From an uncultured Pseudoxanthomonas sp. (GTDB taxonomy: Bacteria; Pseudomonadota; Gammaproteobacteria; Xanthomonadales; Xanthomonadaceae), in contig CAMPIO010000006.1 in the NCBI GenBank assembly GCA_946886405.1, positions 5,849 to 69,848 on the forward strand: a DNA stretch of 64,000 nt, in the 5' to 3' direction. Position numbers and translations under genes: made by a program. Shown piece by piece: positions 8,002 to 17,062 of this stretch. The first letter of the stretch is position 1; the number at the start of each line of letters is the position of its first letter. The notes beneath the pieces were generated by a model. That model ran no database searches. It was not told the DNA's origin and saw only the letters and a program-made list of their open reading frames with translations.

Positions 8002-9723
8002 TCAGATGGGTGTCGCAGCCTTGAGCCAGCGCTCGATGCCCGCCCGGTCACGCGCCTGCAACAACTTCGGTGCGCGTGCCTGCAAATCCGACAGGTCGCT
8101 GTCGCGGATCGCCTTGCGCAGTTCCAGCAAGGTCGCCGGGTGCAGGCTGAATTCTCGCAGCCCCAATGCAAGCAGCATGGGGGCAAGGATGGGGTCGCCG
8201 GCCATCTCGCCGCACATGGCCACCGGCACCTTGTGTTCGGCACCGATGCTGATGACGTGACGCAGCAGCCGCAGCACGCCGGGGTGCAGGGGGGAATAGA
8301 GTTCGCCCAAGGCCTCGTTGTTGCGATCGGCCGCCAGCAGGTACTGCACCAGATCGTTGGTGCCGATCGAGACGAAGTCGACCACGTCGACGAAGCCATG
8401 GAAGGCGATCGCGGCGGCGGGTACCTCGATCATCGCGCCGAGTTCGACCTGCCCGGCGATCTCGTGTCCCTGCTTGCGCAGCTGAAGGGACACGCGGCGC
8501 AGGCGACGGCGGACTTCGAGGATTTCCTCGCGGCTGCTCACCATCGGCACCAGAATGCGCACCGGCCCGTAGGCCGAGGCGCGCAGGATGGCACGCAGCT
8601 GGGTGTCGAAGACGCCCGCATGGGCGAGTGACAGGCGTACGCCGCGCAGGCCGAGGGCGGGATTCTCTTCGTCGCCGACGACCAGTCCGGTCCGGTCGGC
8701 CTTGTCGGCGCCCAGATCGAGGGTACGGATGGTCACCGGACGACCACTCATGCCAAGCACGAGGTCGCGATAGACCTGGAACTGCTCGTCCTCGCCGGGC
8801 AGTTCGCGGCGCTGAAGGAACAGGAACTCGGTGCGGTACAGCCCCACGCCCGACGCGCCGAGGGTGTGTGCACGGGCCACATCCTCGAGCGACTCGGCAT
8901 TGGCCCACAGCGCGATGGTGGCGCCGTCGCGCGTGCGGCTGGGTTTGGAGCGCAGGCGCCCGAGTTCGCGTGCCTCGCGTGCGGCATCGCGCAGGCGCTC
9001 GCGATAGCGGCGCAAGTCGTCCGGGTCGGGATTGACCACGACTTCGCCGGTGCTGCCGTCCACCAGCAGCACATCGCCATCGTTGATCTTCTGCAGGGCC
9101 TGCGCGTTGTTGACCACCAGGGGCAGGTGCAGGCTGCGCGCCAGAATGGCGCTGTGCGAAAGCGTGCTGCCGGCGGCGGTGATCACGGCAACAACGCCTT
9201 GCTGCTGCAGTTCCGCCAGTTCCGACGGCGCCACGTTGTCGCTGACCAGGATCTCGCCCGCCACGCCGGGCGCATCGGCCGCGCGCTGGTGCAGGTGCGC
9301 ATGGATGCGGCCGATCACGTGGTCGAGATCGTCCATGCGGCTCTTGAGGTAGGCGTCGTCCATGCCGTCGAAGACGGCGGCGAGCCGGTCGCGCTGCAGG
9401 CGGAGCGCGTAGTCGGCCGAATAGCGTCCGGTACGGATCAGTTCGTCCAGGCCGTGCAGCAGTTCGGGGTCGTCCAGCAGCAGCGCGTGCAGGTCGAGGA
9501 ACTCGCCGACCTCCTTCGCCAGCGCACCATGCAGGCGCGTGCGCAGACTGTGCATCTCGCGACGGGTCGCGTCGACGGCCTCGTGCAGGCGGACCACTTC
9601 ATCGTCGATCTGGTCCGCACGGATATGCTGCTCGGCGACATCCAGCACATGTGGCAGCCGGACCCGTGCACGTCCCAGCGCACTGCCGCGCGACGCCCCA
9701 TGGCCCGGCAGCAGCGCCCTCAT
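8002..9723 (-). CDS. ptsI: PTS enzyme I (phosphoenolpyruvate-protein phosphotransferase)
   Basis: 573 residues, typical of enzyme I. It autophosphorylates from PEP and passes the phosphate to HPr. The active-site histidine is His190 in GSTLSHSAILARS. The PEP-utilising C-terminal barrel shows GLYRTEFLFL, the RTLDLGADK motif, and the catalytic Cys loop PVAMCGEMAGDP. There is no GAF domain, so this is not the nitrogen paralogue PtsP. It follows ptsH by 4 bases in the order EIIA-HPr-EI. With no permease in the operon, it most likely serves a regulatory PTS that reports to HPr kinase upstream. Confidence 0.95.
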   Translation of the reverse strand: MRALLPGHGASRGSALGRARVRLPHVLDVAEQHIRADQIDDEVVRLHEAVDATRREMHSLRTRLHGALAKEVGEFLDLHALLLDDPELLHGLDELIRTGRYSADYALRLQRDRLAAVFDGMDDAYLKSRMDDLDHVIGRIHAHLHQRAADAPGVAGEILVSDNVAPSELAELQQQGVVAVITAAGSTLSHSAILARSLHLPLVVNNAQALQKINDGDVLLVDGSTGEVVVNPDPDDLRRYRERLRDAAREARELGRLRSKPSRTRDGATIALWANAESLEDVARAHTLGASGVGLYRTEFLFLQRRELPGEDEQFQVYRDLVLGMSGRPVTIRTLDLGADKADRTGLVVGDEENPALGLRGVRLSLAHAGVFDTQLRAILRASAYGPVRILVPMVSSREEILEVRRRLRRVSLQLRKQGHEIAGQVELGAMIEVPAAAIAFHGFVDVVDFVSIGTNDLVQYLLAADRNNEALGELYSPLHPGVLRLLRHVISIGAEHKVPVAMCGEMAGDPILAPMLLALGLREFSLHPATLLELRKAIRDSDLSDLQARAPKLLQARDRAGIERWLKAATPI

Positions 9724-9727
9724 CGGG

Positions 9728-9997
9728 TCAGGCTTCCTCGTCGAATCGTCGCTCGAACAGCGAGACGACTTCCTGCATCGCGGCGGCTTCGTCCTCGCCC
9801 TCGATGCGGACGGTGACCGGGGTGCCCTGGCCGGCGGCGAGCAGCATGACGCCCATGATGCTCTTCGCGTTCACCTCGCGGCCCTTGGCCGCCAGCGTCG
9901 CATTGCAGCGGAAGCCGGACAGCGTCTGCACCAGCTTGGCGGTCGCGCGCGCATGCAGGCCGAGGCGGTTGGAAATCGTGAGTTCTTGTTCAAGCAT
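9728..9997 (-). CDS. ptsH: Phosphocarrier protein HPr
   Basis: The ATG at 9997 gives 89 residues beginning MLEQELTISN; a further ATG six codons upstream lies deeper in the EIIA gene and is less likely. His15 in GLHARATA is the site phosphorylated by enzyme I. Ser46 in AKSIMGV is the site used by HPr kinase/phosphorylase, which is encoded a few genes upstream. Both residues are present, so HPr here can integrate PEP status and HprK signalling. The start overlaps the end of the EIIA gene by 8 bases, implying translational coupling. Confidence 0.95.
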   Translation of the reverse strand: MLEQELTISNRLGLHARATAKLVQTLSGFRCNATLAAKGREVNAKSIMGVMLLAAGQGTPVTVRIEGEDEAAAMQEVVSLFERRFDEEA

Positions 9998-10382
9998 CGT
10001 CGTGAATGACTCCATTGCGTGCGCCGGCCGCGGCCGTGGCCGGCAGTTCGTCCAGTCCCTGTTCCGAATAGTTCATCACACGCAGCAGCATGGGCAGGCT
10101 GAGCGCCGACACACGGCGTACCGGGGTGCCCAGACGGGCGAGCTTGCCCGCCAGGTTGCTGGGACTGGCTCCGTACAGATCGGTCAGCACCAGCACGCCA
10201 TCGCCACCGTCCACGCGCCGCAGCGCGGCCGATGCCTGCGGGAGCAGGGCATCGAGGTCGGCGTCGAACGGCACCTCGAACGCTTCCGCCCTCAGGGGCA
10301 GTTGCCGCAGCAGTGCCGTGGCGACGGCAAGGATCGCCGCACCCACGCCAGGATGAGTCACAAGGAGAATGCCACAGGCCAT
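9990..10382 (-). CDS. PTS EIIA component, mannose/fructose-type
   Basis: 130 residues, a stand-alone EIIA-Man domain. His10 in ILLVTHPGVG occupies the phosphorylated position of E. coli ManX His10. LVLTDLYGASPSN is the second conserved loop. No EIIB, EIIC or EIID is encoded nearby, so phosphate may end here or be passed to a regulatory target rather than to a sugar. The same orphan EIIA accompanies hprK and rapZ in many Xanthomonadaceae and other proteobacteria. It is separated from rapZ by 171 bases that contain a palindromic repeat. Confidence 0.9.
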   Translation of the reverse strand: MACGILLVTHPGVGAAILAVATALLRQLPLRAEAFEVPFDADLDALLPQASAALRRVDGGDGVLVLTDLYGASPSNLAGKLARLGTPVRRVSALSLPMLLRVMNYSEQGLDELPATAAAGARNGVIHDDA

Positions 10383-10468
10383 GCAGGAACGTTAACAGAC
10401 GGGCATGACAGGCTGGAAGCGGCGTGGATGGAACGGTACGGGTTTCCCGCGGTCCGTGGATTGGCCTC

Positions 10469-10542
10469 GTAGAGCGGAGCTTGCTCCGCTGCGCTTCTGT
10501 CCGGGGCTTCGGAAAGGGTCAGCCGGGCAAGCTCGGCTCTAC
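10469..10542. repeat. Inverted pair of GTAGAGC palindromic elements
   Basis: gtagagcggagcttgctccg-ct on the left is itself a hairpin (cggagc/gctccg). The right half, agccgggcaagctcggctct-ac, is a second hairpin in the opposite orientation, so the pair starts with GTAG and ends with CTAC. This is a typical Xanthomonadaceae REP pair, different in sequence from the one at 7917. It sits between rapZ and the EIIA gene. Confidence 0.7.
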
Positions 10543-10553
10543 GGAATCCGGGG

Positions 10554-11477
10554 TCAATCCAGTTCGCGATGGAAGGTCGCGACTTCTTCCCATCCCTGCT
10601 CGCGGGCGTGCCGGGCCAGGGTTTCCGCCAGGTAGACGGAGCGATGCTTGCCGCCCGTGCAGCCGAAGGCGATGGTCACGTAGCTGCGGGTCTCGCCCCG
10701 CAGCCGTGGCAGCCAGGTGTCGAGGAAGCCACTGACCTGGCCGACGTACTCGGCCACTTCCGGCTGCGTGTCGAGGAAGGCCCGCACTTTCGGGTCGCGG
10801 CCGGCGTAGGGACGCAGCTCCGGATTCCAGTGCGGATTCGGCAGTACGCGGGCGTCGAACACGAAGTCCGCGTCCGCCGGCACGCCACGCTTGTAGGCGA
10901 AGGATTCGAACAGCAGCGAGAGCTGCGTGCCCTTGTTGAAGGCGAATTCGGCAATGATCCGGCGACGCAGCTGGTGCACGTTGAGCTGGCCGGTGTCGAT
11001 GATCACATCGGCCTCGTCCCGCAGTGGCTGGATGATGGCGCGCTCCTGGCGGATCGCTTCCTGCAGCGACAACCCGCCGTGGCCGAGGGGATGGCGACGG
11101 CGCGTGTCGGAGTAGCGCCGCAGCAGCACCTCGTCGTCGGCGTCGAAGAAGACCAGCCGGCCCTCCAGCCCCAGTTGCGCCAGGGCTGCGCGCCACTGCG
11201 CCAGTTTCGACAGGTCGCTGTGGCGGCTGCGCACGTCGATGCCCACCGCGATCTTGGGCGGCAGTTCGTCCTCGCGGACCAGGCTGCGCACGAACGACGG
11301 CAACAGGTCGACGGGCAAGTTGTCGACGCAGTAGTAATCGAGATCCTCGAAGGTCTTCAACGCGACCGACTTGCCCGAGCCGGACAGCCCGCTGACGATC
11401 ACCACCGTCGGGGCCGCCGGCGTGACGGCGCCGGGGTCATCATGCAGGTCGGTGGACGGGGGGGCGGCCGGCGTCAT
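10554..11477 (-). CDS. rapZ: RNase adapter / nucleotide-binding protein RapZ
   Basis: 307 residues. The N-terminal P-loop is [20 protein letters not shown], followed by [11 protein letters not shown]. The central VDVRSRHS-like region (VGIDVRSRH) and the C-terminal [15 protein letters not shown] motif are diagnostic of the family. In E. coli RapZ delivers the sRNA GlmZ to RNase E and senses glucosamine-6-phosphate; whether the same circuit exists here cannot be seen. The gene overlaps hprK by 4 bases, so the two are coupled. Confidence 0.93.
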   Translation of the reverse strand: MTPAAPPSTDLHDDPGAVTPAAPTVVIVSGLSGSGKSVALKTFEDLDYYCVDNLPVDLLPSFVRSLVREDELPPKIAVGIDVRSRHSDLSKLAQWRAALAQLGLEGRLVFFDADDEVLLRRYSDTRRRHPLGHGGLSLQEAIRQERAIIQPLRDEADVIIDTGQLNVHQLRRRIIAEFAFNKGTQLSLLFESFAYKRGVPADADFVFDARVLPNPHWNPELRPYAGRDPKVRAFLDTQPEVAEYVGQVSGFLDTWLPRLRGETRSYVTIAFGCTGGKHRSVYLAETLARHAREQGWEEVATFHRELD

Positions 11478-12427
11478 GGCGTGCTGCGCTCCAGCAGGTT
11501 GCTGTGCCGGGCGATGAACATCGCGGCCGGGTCGATGCCCTTGGTCCGCAGGATATGCAGGCGCGTGGCGGCCTCGGTCAGCACGGCCAGGTTGCGGCCG
11601 GGCATCACCGGCAGGGTGATCAGCGGCACGTCGAGGTCCAGCACGTGGCGGGTGCCGGAGTCGCCTGTCAGGCGCTCGTAGCCGTGCGGATTGGGCTCGG
11701 TCATCGGGCGCGTGAGGTGCACGATCAGGCGCAGGTACTTGTTCTTCTTCACTGCGGTGTCGCCGAACATCTCGCGCACGTTGAGCACGCCCAGGCCGCG
11801 CACTTCCAACAGGTCCTGCAGCAGTTCCGGGCAGGTGCCGTCCAGCACGTCCGGCGCGATCTGGGTGAACTCGGGCGCGTCGTCGGCGACCAGGCGGTGG
11901 CCGCGGCTCAGCAGTTCCAGCGCCAGTTCGCTCTTGCCCGAACCCGCTTCGCCGGTGATCAGCACGCCGATCGAATAGATTTCCATGAAGACGCCATGCA
12001 GCGTCACCCGCGGCGCCAGCGTACGCGCGAGGTGGTAGGAAAGATGATTGAGCAGTTCATGCCCGCGCTTCGGAGACCCCCACAGCGGCGTGTCGTTCTC
12101 GTTCGCGGCCTCGCGCAGGTCCTCGGGGCAGGACTGGCTCTTGCTGATGACCAGCGCCAGTGGCTTGGCCTGCACGATCTTCTCGATCGTCTCCCAACGC
12201 TGGCGTGAGTCGAGCGAATCGAGCCAGGTCAGTTCCTCGGTGCCGAGGATCTGGACCTTGTTGGGATAGACGGCATTGAGATAGCCCGCCAGCGAAGGAC
12301 GTCGCGAGACCGTGTCGCCGGATTCCAGCACGCGTTTTTCGCCCTTCTGCCCCGCGAGCCAGCGCAGCGCCAGCTTGTCCTTCTGCTGGTCGAACAGTTC
12401 ACGGGCGGTGATGCTGGTATTCATCAT
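11474..12427 (-). CDS. hprK: HPr kinase/phosphorylase
   Basis: 317 residues. The Walker A motif [19 protein letters not shown] is followed by the conserved LVADD, and the HprK signature [16 protein letters not shown] is intact. The bifunctional enzyme phosphorylates and dephosphorylates Ser46 of HPr. In proteobacteria with an incomplete PTS it is thought to act in regulation rather than in sugar uptake. Two adjacent ATGs allow a start at 12427 or 12424. Upstream lies a 209-base gap before hpf where many relatives carry ptsN; I find no ptsN here. Confidence 0.95.
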   Translation of the reverse strand: MMNTSITARELFDQQKDKLALRWLAGQKGEKRVLESGDTVSRRPSLAGYLNAVYPNKVQILGTEELTWLDSLDSRQRWETIEKIVQAKPLALVISKSQSCPEDLREAANENDTPLWGSPKRGHELLNHLSYHLARTLAPRVTLHGVFMEIYSIGVLITGEAGSGKSELALELLSRGHRLVADDAPEFTQIAPDVLDGTCPELLQDLLEVRGLGVLNVREMFGDTAVKKNKYLRLIVHLTRPMTEPNPHGYERLTGDSGTRHVLDLDVPLITLPVMPGRNLAVLTEAATRLHILRTKGIDPAAMFIARHSNLLERSTP

Positions 12428-12636
12428 GCGGAGGCAGCCGGCAGGAAGGGATCACCCCTCCGGGCAGCGCGTGCGCGCGACACGCGGTCGACAAAGACCG
12501 CCCGGGGTGGCAAGGGCCAGTGTAAAGGCCGGGCCGGTGGCATGCGACTGCAAGGCCGCGATGCGCAGAATGCGATAGGGGGTGCGACGGGGTCGCTCCG
12601 CGACGCGGAGCGACCCATGTCGAGGGTGGATCTGGA

Positions 12637-12957
12637 TCAGCCGATCAGTTCGCCGCGTGCGCCGTGGCGCTGGACGTCGGTGCGCTTTTCCTTGTGCTTG
12701 ACCAGCAGGCGGTCGAGCTTGTCGGCGAGGATGTCGATGGCGGCGTACATGTCCTGCGCACCGGCATCGGCATGCAGCCTGCGGCCGGAGACATTGACGG
12801 TGGCCTCGGCCAGGTAGTCGGGTTTACGGGTGCCCAGTTGCGCACGGACTTCGCAGGGTTGCTCGAAGTGGCGCTCCAACCGCCTCAGTTTGGTTTCGAC
12901 GTATTCGCGCAGGGCGGGAGTGACTTCGATTTCATGGCCGTAAGTCTCGATACGCAT
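12637..12957 (-). CDS. hpf: Ribosome hibernation promoting factor (short HPF)
   Basis: 106 residues. MRIETYGHEIEVTPALREYV starts the single S30AE/YfiA domain, with KLRRLERHF and DMYAAIDILADKLDRLLVKHKEK at the end. The length means short HPF, without the dimerisation domain of long HPF, so 100S formation would need RMF. It lies downstream of rpoN, the conserved arrangement in Gammaproteobacteria. The 258 bases between it and rpoN contain no gene that I can support. Confidence 0.94.
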   Translation of the reverse strand: MRIETYGHEIEVTPALREYVETKLRRLERHFEQPCEVRAQLGTRKPDYLAEATVNVSGRRLHADAGAQDMYAAIDILADKLDRLLVKHKEKRTDVQRHGARGELIG

Positions 12958-13215
12958 GTATGCCTCCTTCGGGTCGTTAGAACCGCGCGCGTGGCGCGGA
13001 GCGTGTCAGGAATGACAACGCGGCAGGGTCTGGGGTTCCGTGGATGCTCCTGTGCCGGTGGCGATGGCAGGCGACGCCTGCAAGACAAAGATGGACCCGT
13101 CCGCGGCAACTATCAACCGTCGCGGGTTTCTTTTTTCGATCGCATGGCGGAGTGTTAGGAAACCGTTTCGCGCGCCGGGAACGGGATCACGGATCCTGTG
13201 TCGAACCGGTGCGGT

Positions 13216-14652
13216 TCAGGCGATCCGCACGCGCTCGTGCGATGACAGGATGTTGAGTGCTTCGCGGTACTTGGCCACGGTCCGTCGTGCCACCGGAATG
13301 CCGGACGCCTTCAGCAGGTCCGCCAGCTTCGCATCGGACAGTGGCTTGCGCGGATTCTCGCCATCGACCAGTCGACGGATCATGGCCTGGATGGCCGTGC
13401 TGGACGCTTCGCCGCCGCCCTCGGTGTCGATGCCGGAGGCGAAGAAGGCGCGCATCGGCAGTGTGCCGCGCGGCGTGCGCACGTACTTGCGGGCGATCGC
13501 GCGCGATACCGTCGATTCGTGCAGGCCGACCTCTTCGGCGACATCGCGCAAGGTCAGCGGGCGCAGGGCCTGTTCGCCGAACTCCAGGAAGCCGGCCTGC
13601 TGGTGCAGCAGGCAGCGCATCACTTTCAACAGCGTGTCGCCGCGGGCCTCGACGCTCTTGAGTAACCAGCGGGCTTCCTGCAACTGCGCCTTGAGGTAAC
13701 CGGCATCACTGTCGCCGCATTGGCGGATCATCTGTTCGTAACCGCGATGGATGGTGATGCGCGGCAACGTGTTGCCGGACAACGCGGCGCGCCACACGCC
13801 ACGCTGGCGCCACACCACGCAGTCCGGCACCACGTAGGTGTCGTGCGAGAGATCGCCGACCTGCGCGCCCGGCTTGGGGTCGAGCGTGCGCAGCAGCTGC
13901 ACGGCTTCTTCCACCTCGGCGACAGAGCGCTTCAGTTCCTGCGCGATCCCGGCCACGCCGCTGCGGGGCAGGCGCTCCAGGGCGGTATCGGCGATGCGCA
14001 GCGCCAACGCCTTGCCGGGCGTGTCATCGCTCATGACCGCCAGTTGCAAATGCAGGCATTCGCCGAGCGTGCGCGCCGCGACGCCGACCGGATCGAAGCG
14101 CTGGATCTGTCGCAGCACGACAAGGACTTCGTCCTCGTTCGCTTCGATGTCCGGGCGCAGTGCCTGCACGATGCCGGGCAGCGGCTCGCGCAGATAACCG
14201 TCGTCTTCCAGCGCATCGATCAGCGTGGCGCCGATGCGGCGATCGCGTGCGGAGAGATGCGACAGATGGAGTTGCCACAACAGGTGGCCGTGCAGCGTGT
14301 CGGCTTCCGCCACGCGTTCGGCAGGGCTGCCATCCTCGTCGTCGTCGAACGAACCGCCGCTGCCGGACGTTGTCCAAGGGCCTTCGTCCGGCGACCAGTC
14401 GTCGCGATCCTCGGCGGGCTCGCGTGCCGCTTCAGGCGCCGGTTCGGCGGGCGGCTGGTCGTCGTCGCTGCCGCGGATCTGCGCCGGCTCTTCTTCCGGT
14501 TCGCTCCAGTCGAGCAGCGGGTTCGTCTCGACGGCCTCGGTCAGCTCGATCTCGAGTTCGGCGGTGGACATCTGCAGCAACCGGATGGCCTGACGCAACT
14601 GCGGCGTCATGACCAGATGCTGTCCCAGCGATGTCTGCAGGCGTGGCTTCAT
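13216..14652 (-). CDS. rpoN: RNA polymerase sigma-54 factor
   Basis: 478 residues from the ATG at 14652 (MKPRLQTSLGQHLVMTPQLR), which fits the glutamine/leucine-rich region I that contacts enhancer-binding activators. An acidic region II follows (DWSEPEEEPAQ, DDDEDG). The core-binding and DNA-binding domains end with a helix-turn-helix (DVAEEVGLHESTVSRAI) and the RpoN box (VARRTVAKYRE). The frame is open 17 codons further upstream into the lptB gap, but those residues do not resemble sigma-54. It follows lptB by 47 bases, as in most proteobacteria. Confidence 0.96.
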   Translation of the reverse strand: MKPRLQTSLGQHLVMTPQLRQAIRLLQMSTAELEIELTEAVETNPLLDWSEPEEEPAQIRGSDDDQPPAEPAPEAAREPAEDRDDWSPDEGPWTTSGSGGSFDDDEDGSPAERVAEADTLHGHLLWQLHLSHLSARDRRIGATLIDALEDDGYLREPLPGIVQALRPDIEANEDEVLVVLRQIQRFDPVGVAARTLGECLHLQLAVMSDDTPGKALALRIADTALERLPRSGVAGIAQELKRSVAEVEEAVQLLRTLDPKPGAQVGDLSHDTYVVPDCVVWRQRGVWRAALSGNTLPRITIHRGYEQMIRQCGDSDAGYLKAQLQEARWLLKSVEARGDTLLKVMRCLLHQQAGFLEFGEQALRPLTLRDVAEEVGLHESTVSRAIARKYVRTPRGTLPMRAFFASGIDTEGGGEASSTAIQAMIRRLVDGENPRKPLSDAKLADLLKASGIPVARRTVAKYREALNILSSHERVRIA

Positions 14653-14699
14653 TCCCGACCTTGGAAACCCGTAAGGCAGCCAAGGGCCGCCGACGGGGA

Positions 14700-15419
14700 T
14701 CACAGGCGGAAGGTTTCGCCCAGATAGACCCGGCGTACGTCCGGATTGGCCAGCAACGCGTCCGGGGCCCCCTGCGCCAGAACGCTACCGGCATTGAGGA
14801 TATACGCCCGGTCGCAGATTCCCAAGGTTTCGCGCACGTTGTGGTCGGTGATGAGCACGCCGATGCCGCGATCCTTCAGATGTTTCACGATGCGCTGGAT
14901 CTCGCCGACGGAGATAGGGTCGACGCCGGCGAAGGGTTCGTCCAGCAGCATCAGGCGGGGACGGGCGGCGAGGGCGCGGGCGATTTCGACGCGACGGCGC
15001 TCGCCACCGGAGAGGCTGGCGCCCAGCTGGTCGGCCACGTGGGTGACCTGCAGTTCGTCCAGCAGCGAGGCCAGTTCGCGCTCGATGCCGGCGCTGTCCA
15101 GGTCTTCGCGCAGTTCCAGCACCAGACGGATGTTGTCGGCCACGCTCAACTTGCGGAACACGGAGGGTTCCTGCGGCAGGTAGCCCACGCCGAGCTTGGC
15201 GCGCTGGTACATGGGTTGCGCGGTGATGTCCTGGCCGTCCAGTTCGATGCTGCCGGCATCGGCGGCCACCAGGCCCACGATCATGTAGAAGCAGGTGGTC
15301 TTGCCGGCGCCGTTCGGGCCGAGCAGGCCGACCACTTCGCCCGGCTGCAGGGTCAGGCCGAAGTCGGCGACGACCTCGCGCTGCTTGTAGCGCTTGCGCA
15401 GCCCCTTCGCGGTGAGCAT
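14700..15419 (-). CDS. lptB: LPS export ABC transporter ATP-binding protein LptB
   Basis: 239 residues. The motifs are Walker [14 protein letters not shown], the ABC signature [15 protein letters not shown], Walker [13 protein letters not shown] and the switch histidine in ITDHNVRET. LptB powers extraction of LPS from the inner membrane with LptF and LptG, which are not in this window. The [20 protein letters not shown] stretch is typical of LptB. Its start meets the lptA stop (one-base overlap at 15419), so the two are translationally coupled. Confidence 0.96.
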   Translation of the reverse strand: MLTAKGLRKRYKQREVVADFGLTLQPGEVVGLLGPNGAGKTTCFYMIVGLVAADAGSIELDGQDITAQPMYQRAKLGVGYLPQEPSVFRKLSVADNIRLVLELREDLDSAGIERELASLLDELQVTHVADQLGASLSGGERRRVEIARALAARPRLMLLDEPFAGVDPISVGEIQRIVKHLKDRGIGVLITDHNVRETLGICDRAYILNAGSVLAQGAPDALLANPDVRRVYLGETFRL

Positions 15420-15931
15420 CAGTTCTTGCCCTGTGCCGGCTGCGCGGACTTGGGCGGGATGACGGTGATCACGCGCGATCCATCGCCACCGCTTTCCACG
15501 TTGCCGGACTTCAGGTTGTACGTCATGCGCTGGCCGCTGTTCGAGCCGCGCGCTGTCTTGACGGTGTAGTTGCCAGTCATGGTCAGCGTCTCCTTGCGCA
15601 GGTCGTAGTCGACGGTGTCCGCCGTCGCATCCATCCAGGTGCCGTCATCCAACTGCTGCCGCAACTTGACCTGCTTGCCTGTGAAAACCGCGCGCGCGAT
15701 CTCACCGTCCGCCATGTAGACGTCGGCGGCGGCGGATTCGATCTTCAAGCTGCCTTGGGTGATGAGCACGCCCTGGGACAGCACCGTCTTGCCATTGCCT
15801 TCCAGGTTGCCGTTGGAGTGGCCGGCATCGATGGTGGTGGACTGGTTGCGGTCGCTGGACTTGGCCAAGGCACCCATGGCGGGCGCCGTGGCCAGCAGCA
15901 AGGCGATGCTAACGAGCAGTGCGCGGTTCAT
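15419..15931 (-). CDS. lptA: Periplasmic LPS transport protein LptA
   Basis: 170 residues. The signal peptide ([20 protein letters not shown], then ALA) is followed by the OstA/LptA beta-jellyroll repeats around [20 protein letters not shown] and [17 protein letters not shown]. LptA bridges LptC and LptD across the periplasm. It overlaps the end of lptC by 23 bases and joins lptB directly. Assignment rests on family pattern and operon position. Confidence 0.93.
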   Translation of the reverse strand: MNRALLVSIALLLATAPAMGALAKSSDRNQSTTIDAGHSNGNLEGNGKTVLSQGVLITQGSLKIESAAADVYMADGEIARAVFTGKQVKLRQQLDDGTWMDATADTVDYDLRKETLTMTGNYTVKTARGSNSGQRMTYNLKSGNVESGGDGSRVITVIPPKSAQPAQGKN

Positions 15932-16472
15932 AGGTCGATTTCACCTGGGATTTGAAAATGTAGTCCTTGGTCTTGAGGTTCGTCTCGAAACCAATGCCGC
16001 TCAGTCTAGAGCCTGGCTGGGTGAGGGTCACGAGCTCATCGCTCGTGGCCAGGTCGCGATCGGGGTAGACGTTCAGCGACTGGGTCTTGAAGTGGATCTG
16101 TTGGGCGCCGCCCTGGGGAGGTGCACCATGCACATCGCCGCGCAAGCGCATCTCCTCGCCCTTGGCACTGAGCCAGCCCGTCTTGGCGCGCAGCTCCCAG
16201 GAACGGCCTTCTTCTTCCGGCAGCAGGAACAGCGGCGTCGTGATGTCGTAGGTCTGGTCCTGCGGATTACGCGCCATTTCCGGCGCACGCACCGCCACCG
16301 CTTCCTGGCCTTCGCTGTTCAGCGCGATCATCTCGAAGTCGCGCATCACGTAGTCGGACCGGTCGGCGACCACGCGGTTCGGTGCGGGAATGTCGCGGTT
16401 CTTCCAGGCGGACCAGCCACTCACGATGGCGGCGACCAGCAGCACCAGGCCCAGCGTGACGCGCCAGCTCAT
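15909..16472 (-). CDS. lptC: LPS export protein LptC
   Basis: 187 residues from the ATG at 16472 (MSWRVTLGLVLLVAAIVSG). The open frame extends 41 codons upstream into kdsC, but only this start gives an N-terminal membrane anchor. The periplasmic part has the family elements DYVMRDFEMIALNSEGQ and FKTQSLNVYPDRDLATSDELV, and ends with [18 protein letters not shown]. LptC hands LPS from LptBFG to LptA. Its start overlaps the kdsC stop by 4 bases. Confidence 0.93.
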   Translation of the reverse strand: MSWRVTLGLVLLVAAIVSGWSAWKNRDIPAPNRVVADRSDYVMRDFEMIALNSEGQEAVAVRAPEMARNPQDQTYDITTPLFLLPEEEGRSWELRAKTGWLSAKGEEMRLRGDVHGAPPQGGAQQIHFKTQSLNVYPDRDLATSDELVTLTQPGSRLSGIGFETNLKTKDYIFKSQVKSTYEPRTAR

Positions 16473-17014
16473 GCCGTGCCTCCTTCGAACGAGGGCGCAT
16501 GGCCCTGCGTGCCCAGCAGCAGGTCGCAAGCTTCGCGCGCAGCGCCCTGGCCGCCGCTGCGGCGCGTGCGCCAGTGCGCGTGCTGCGCGGTCCACGGGTG
16601 TGCGTCGGCCGGCGCGATGGCCAGTCCGACGGCGCGGAACGGCGGCACATCCGGCAGGTCGTCACCCATGAAGGCGACCTGATCCAAGCCGATGCCGAGT
16701 CCGGCCCCAAGTTCGCCCACGGTGGCCAGCTTGTCCTTGATCCCGGTGAACACCTGCACGCCCAGTTCGCGGCCGCGGGCCACGGCGACCGTGCCGCCCC
16801 GGGCCGTGATGAAAGCCACCTCGATCCCGGCGCGCTTCAGCAGCACCAGACCCTGACCGTCCTGCACGTGGAAGGCCTTCTGTTCGCGGCCCTCGCTGTC
16901 GAGGAACAGCCGTCCGTCAGTGAGGGTGCCGTCCACGTCGAAGCATGCCAAACGGATGCGCGCGGCACGGGCCAGCACGTCATCGGTCAGGTCGTGGAGG
17001 TGGCGGAGGGGCAT
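16469..17014 (-). CDS. kdsC: 3-deoxy-D-manno-octulosonate-8-phosphate phosphatase (KdsC)
   Basis: 181 residues from the ATG at 17014 (MPLRHLHDLTDDVL); an upstream ATG at 17053 would add 13 non-conserved residues. The HAD phosphatase motif I is CFDVDGTLTDG with both catalytic Asp residues. VAFITARGG is motif II, KDKLATVGEL supplies the lysine, and VAFMGDDLPD is the metal-binding motif. The protein lacks a cap domain, as expected for the tetrameric C0 HAD KdsC. It dephosphorylates Kdo-8-phosphate for LPS inner-core synthesis and is followed at once by lptC. Confidence 0.94.
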   Translation of the reverse strand: MPLRHLHDLTDDVLARAARIRLACFDVDGTLTDGRLFLDSEGREQKAFHVQDGQGLVLLKRAGIEVAFITARGGTVAVARGRELGVQVFTGIKDKLATVGELGAGLGIGLDQVAFMGDDLPDVPPFRAVGLAIAPADAHPWTAQHAHWRTRRSGGQGAAREACDLLLGTQGHAPSFEGGTA

Positions 17015-17062
17015 GGGCAGTGTCGATGCGATAGGGGGAATGAAACGGAGCAACCCGAGGGG

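Noticed and set aside
12424..12618. Possible ptsN remnant in the gap between hpf and hprK
   Set aside because: The 64-residue frame is Pro/Arg-rich and shows no EIIA-Ntr histidine motif.
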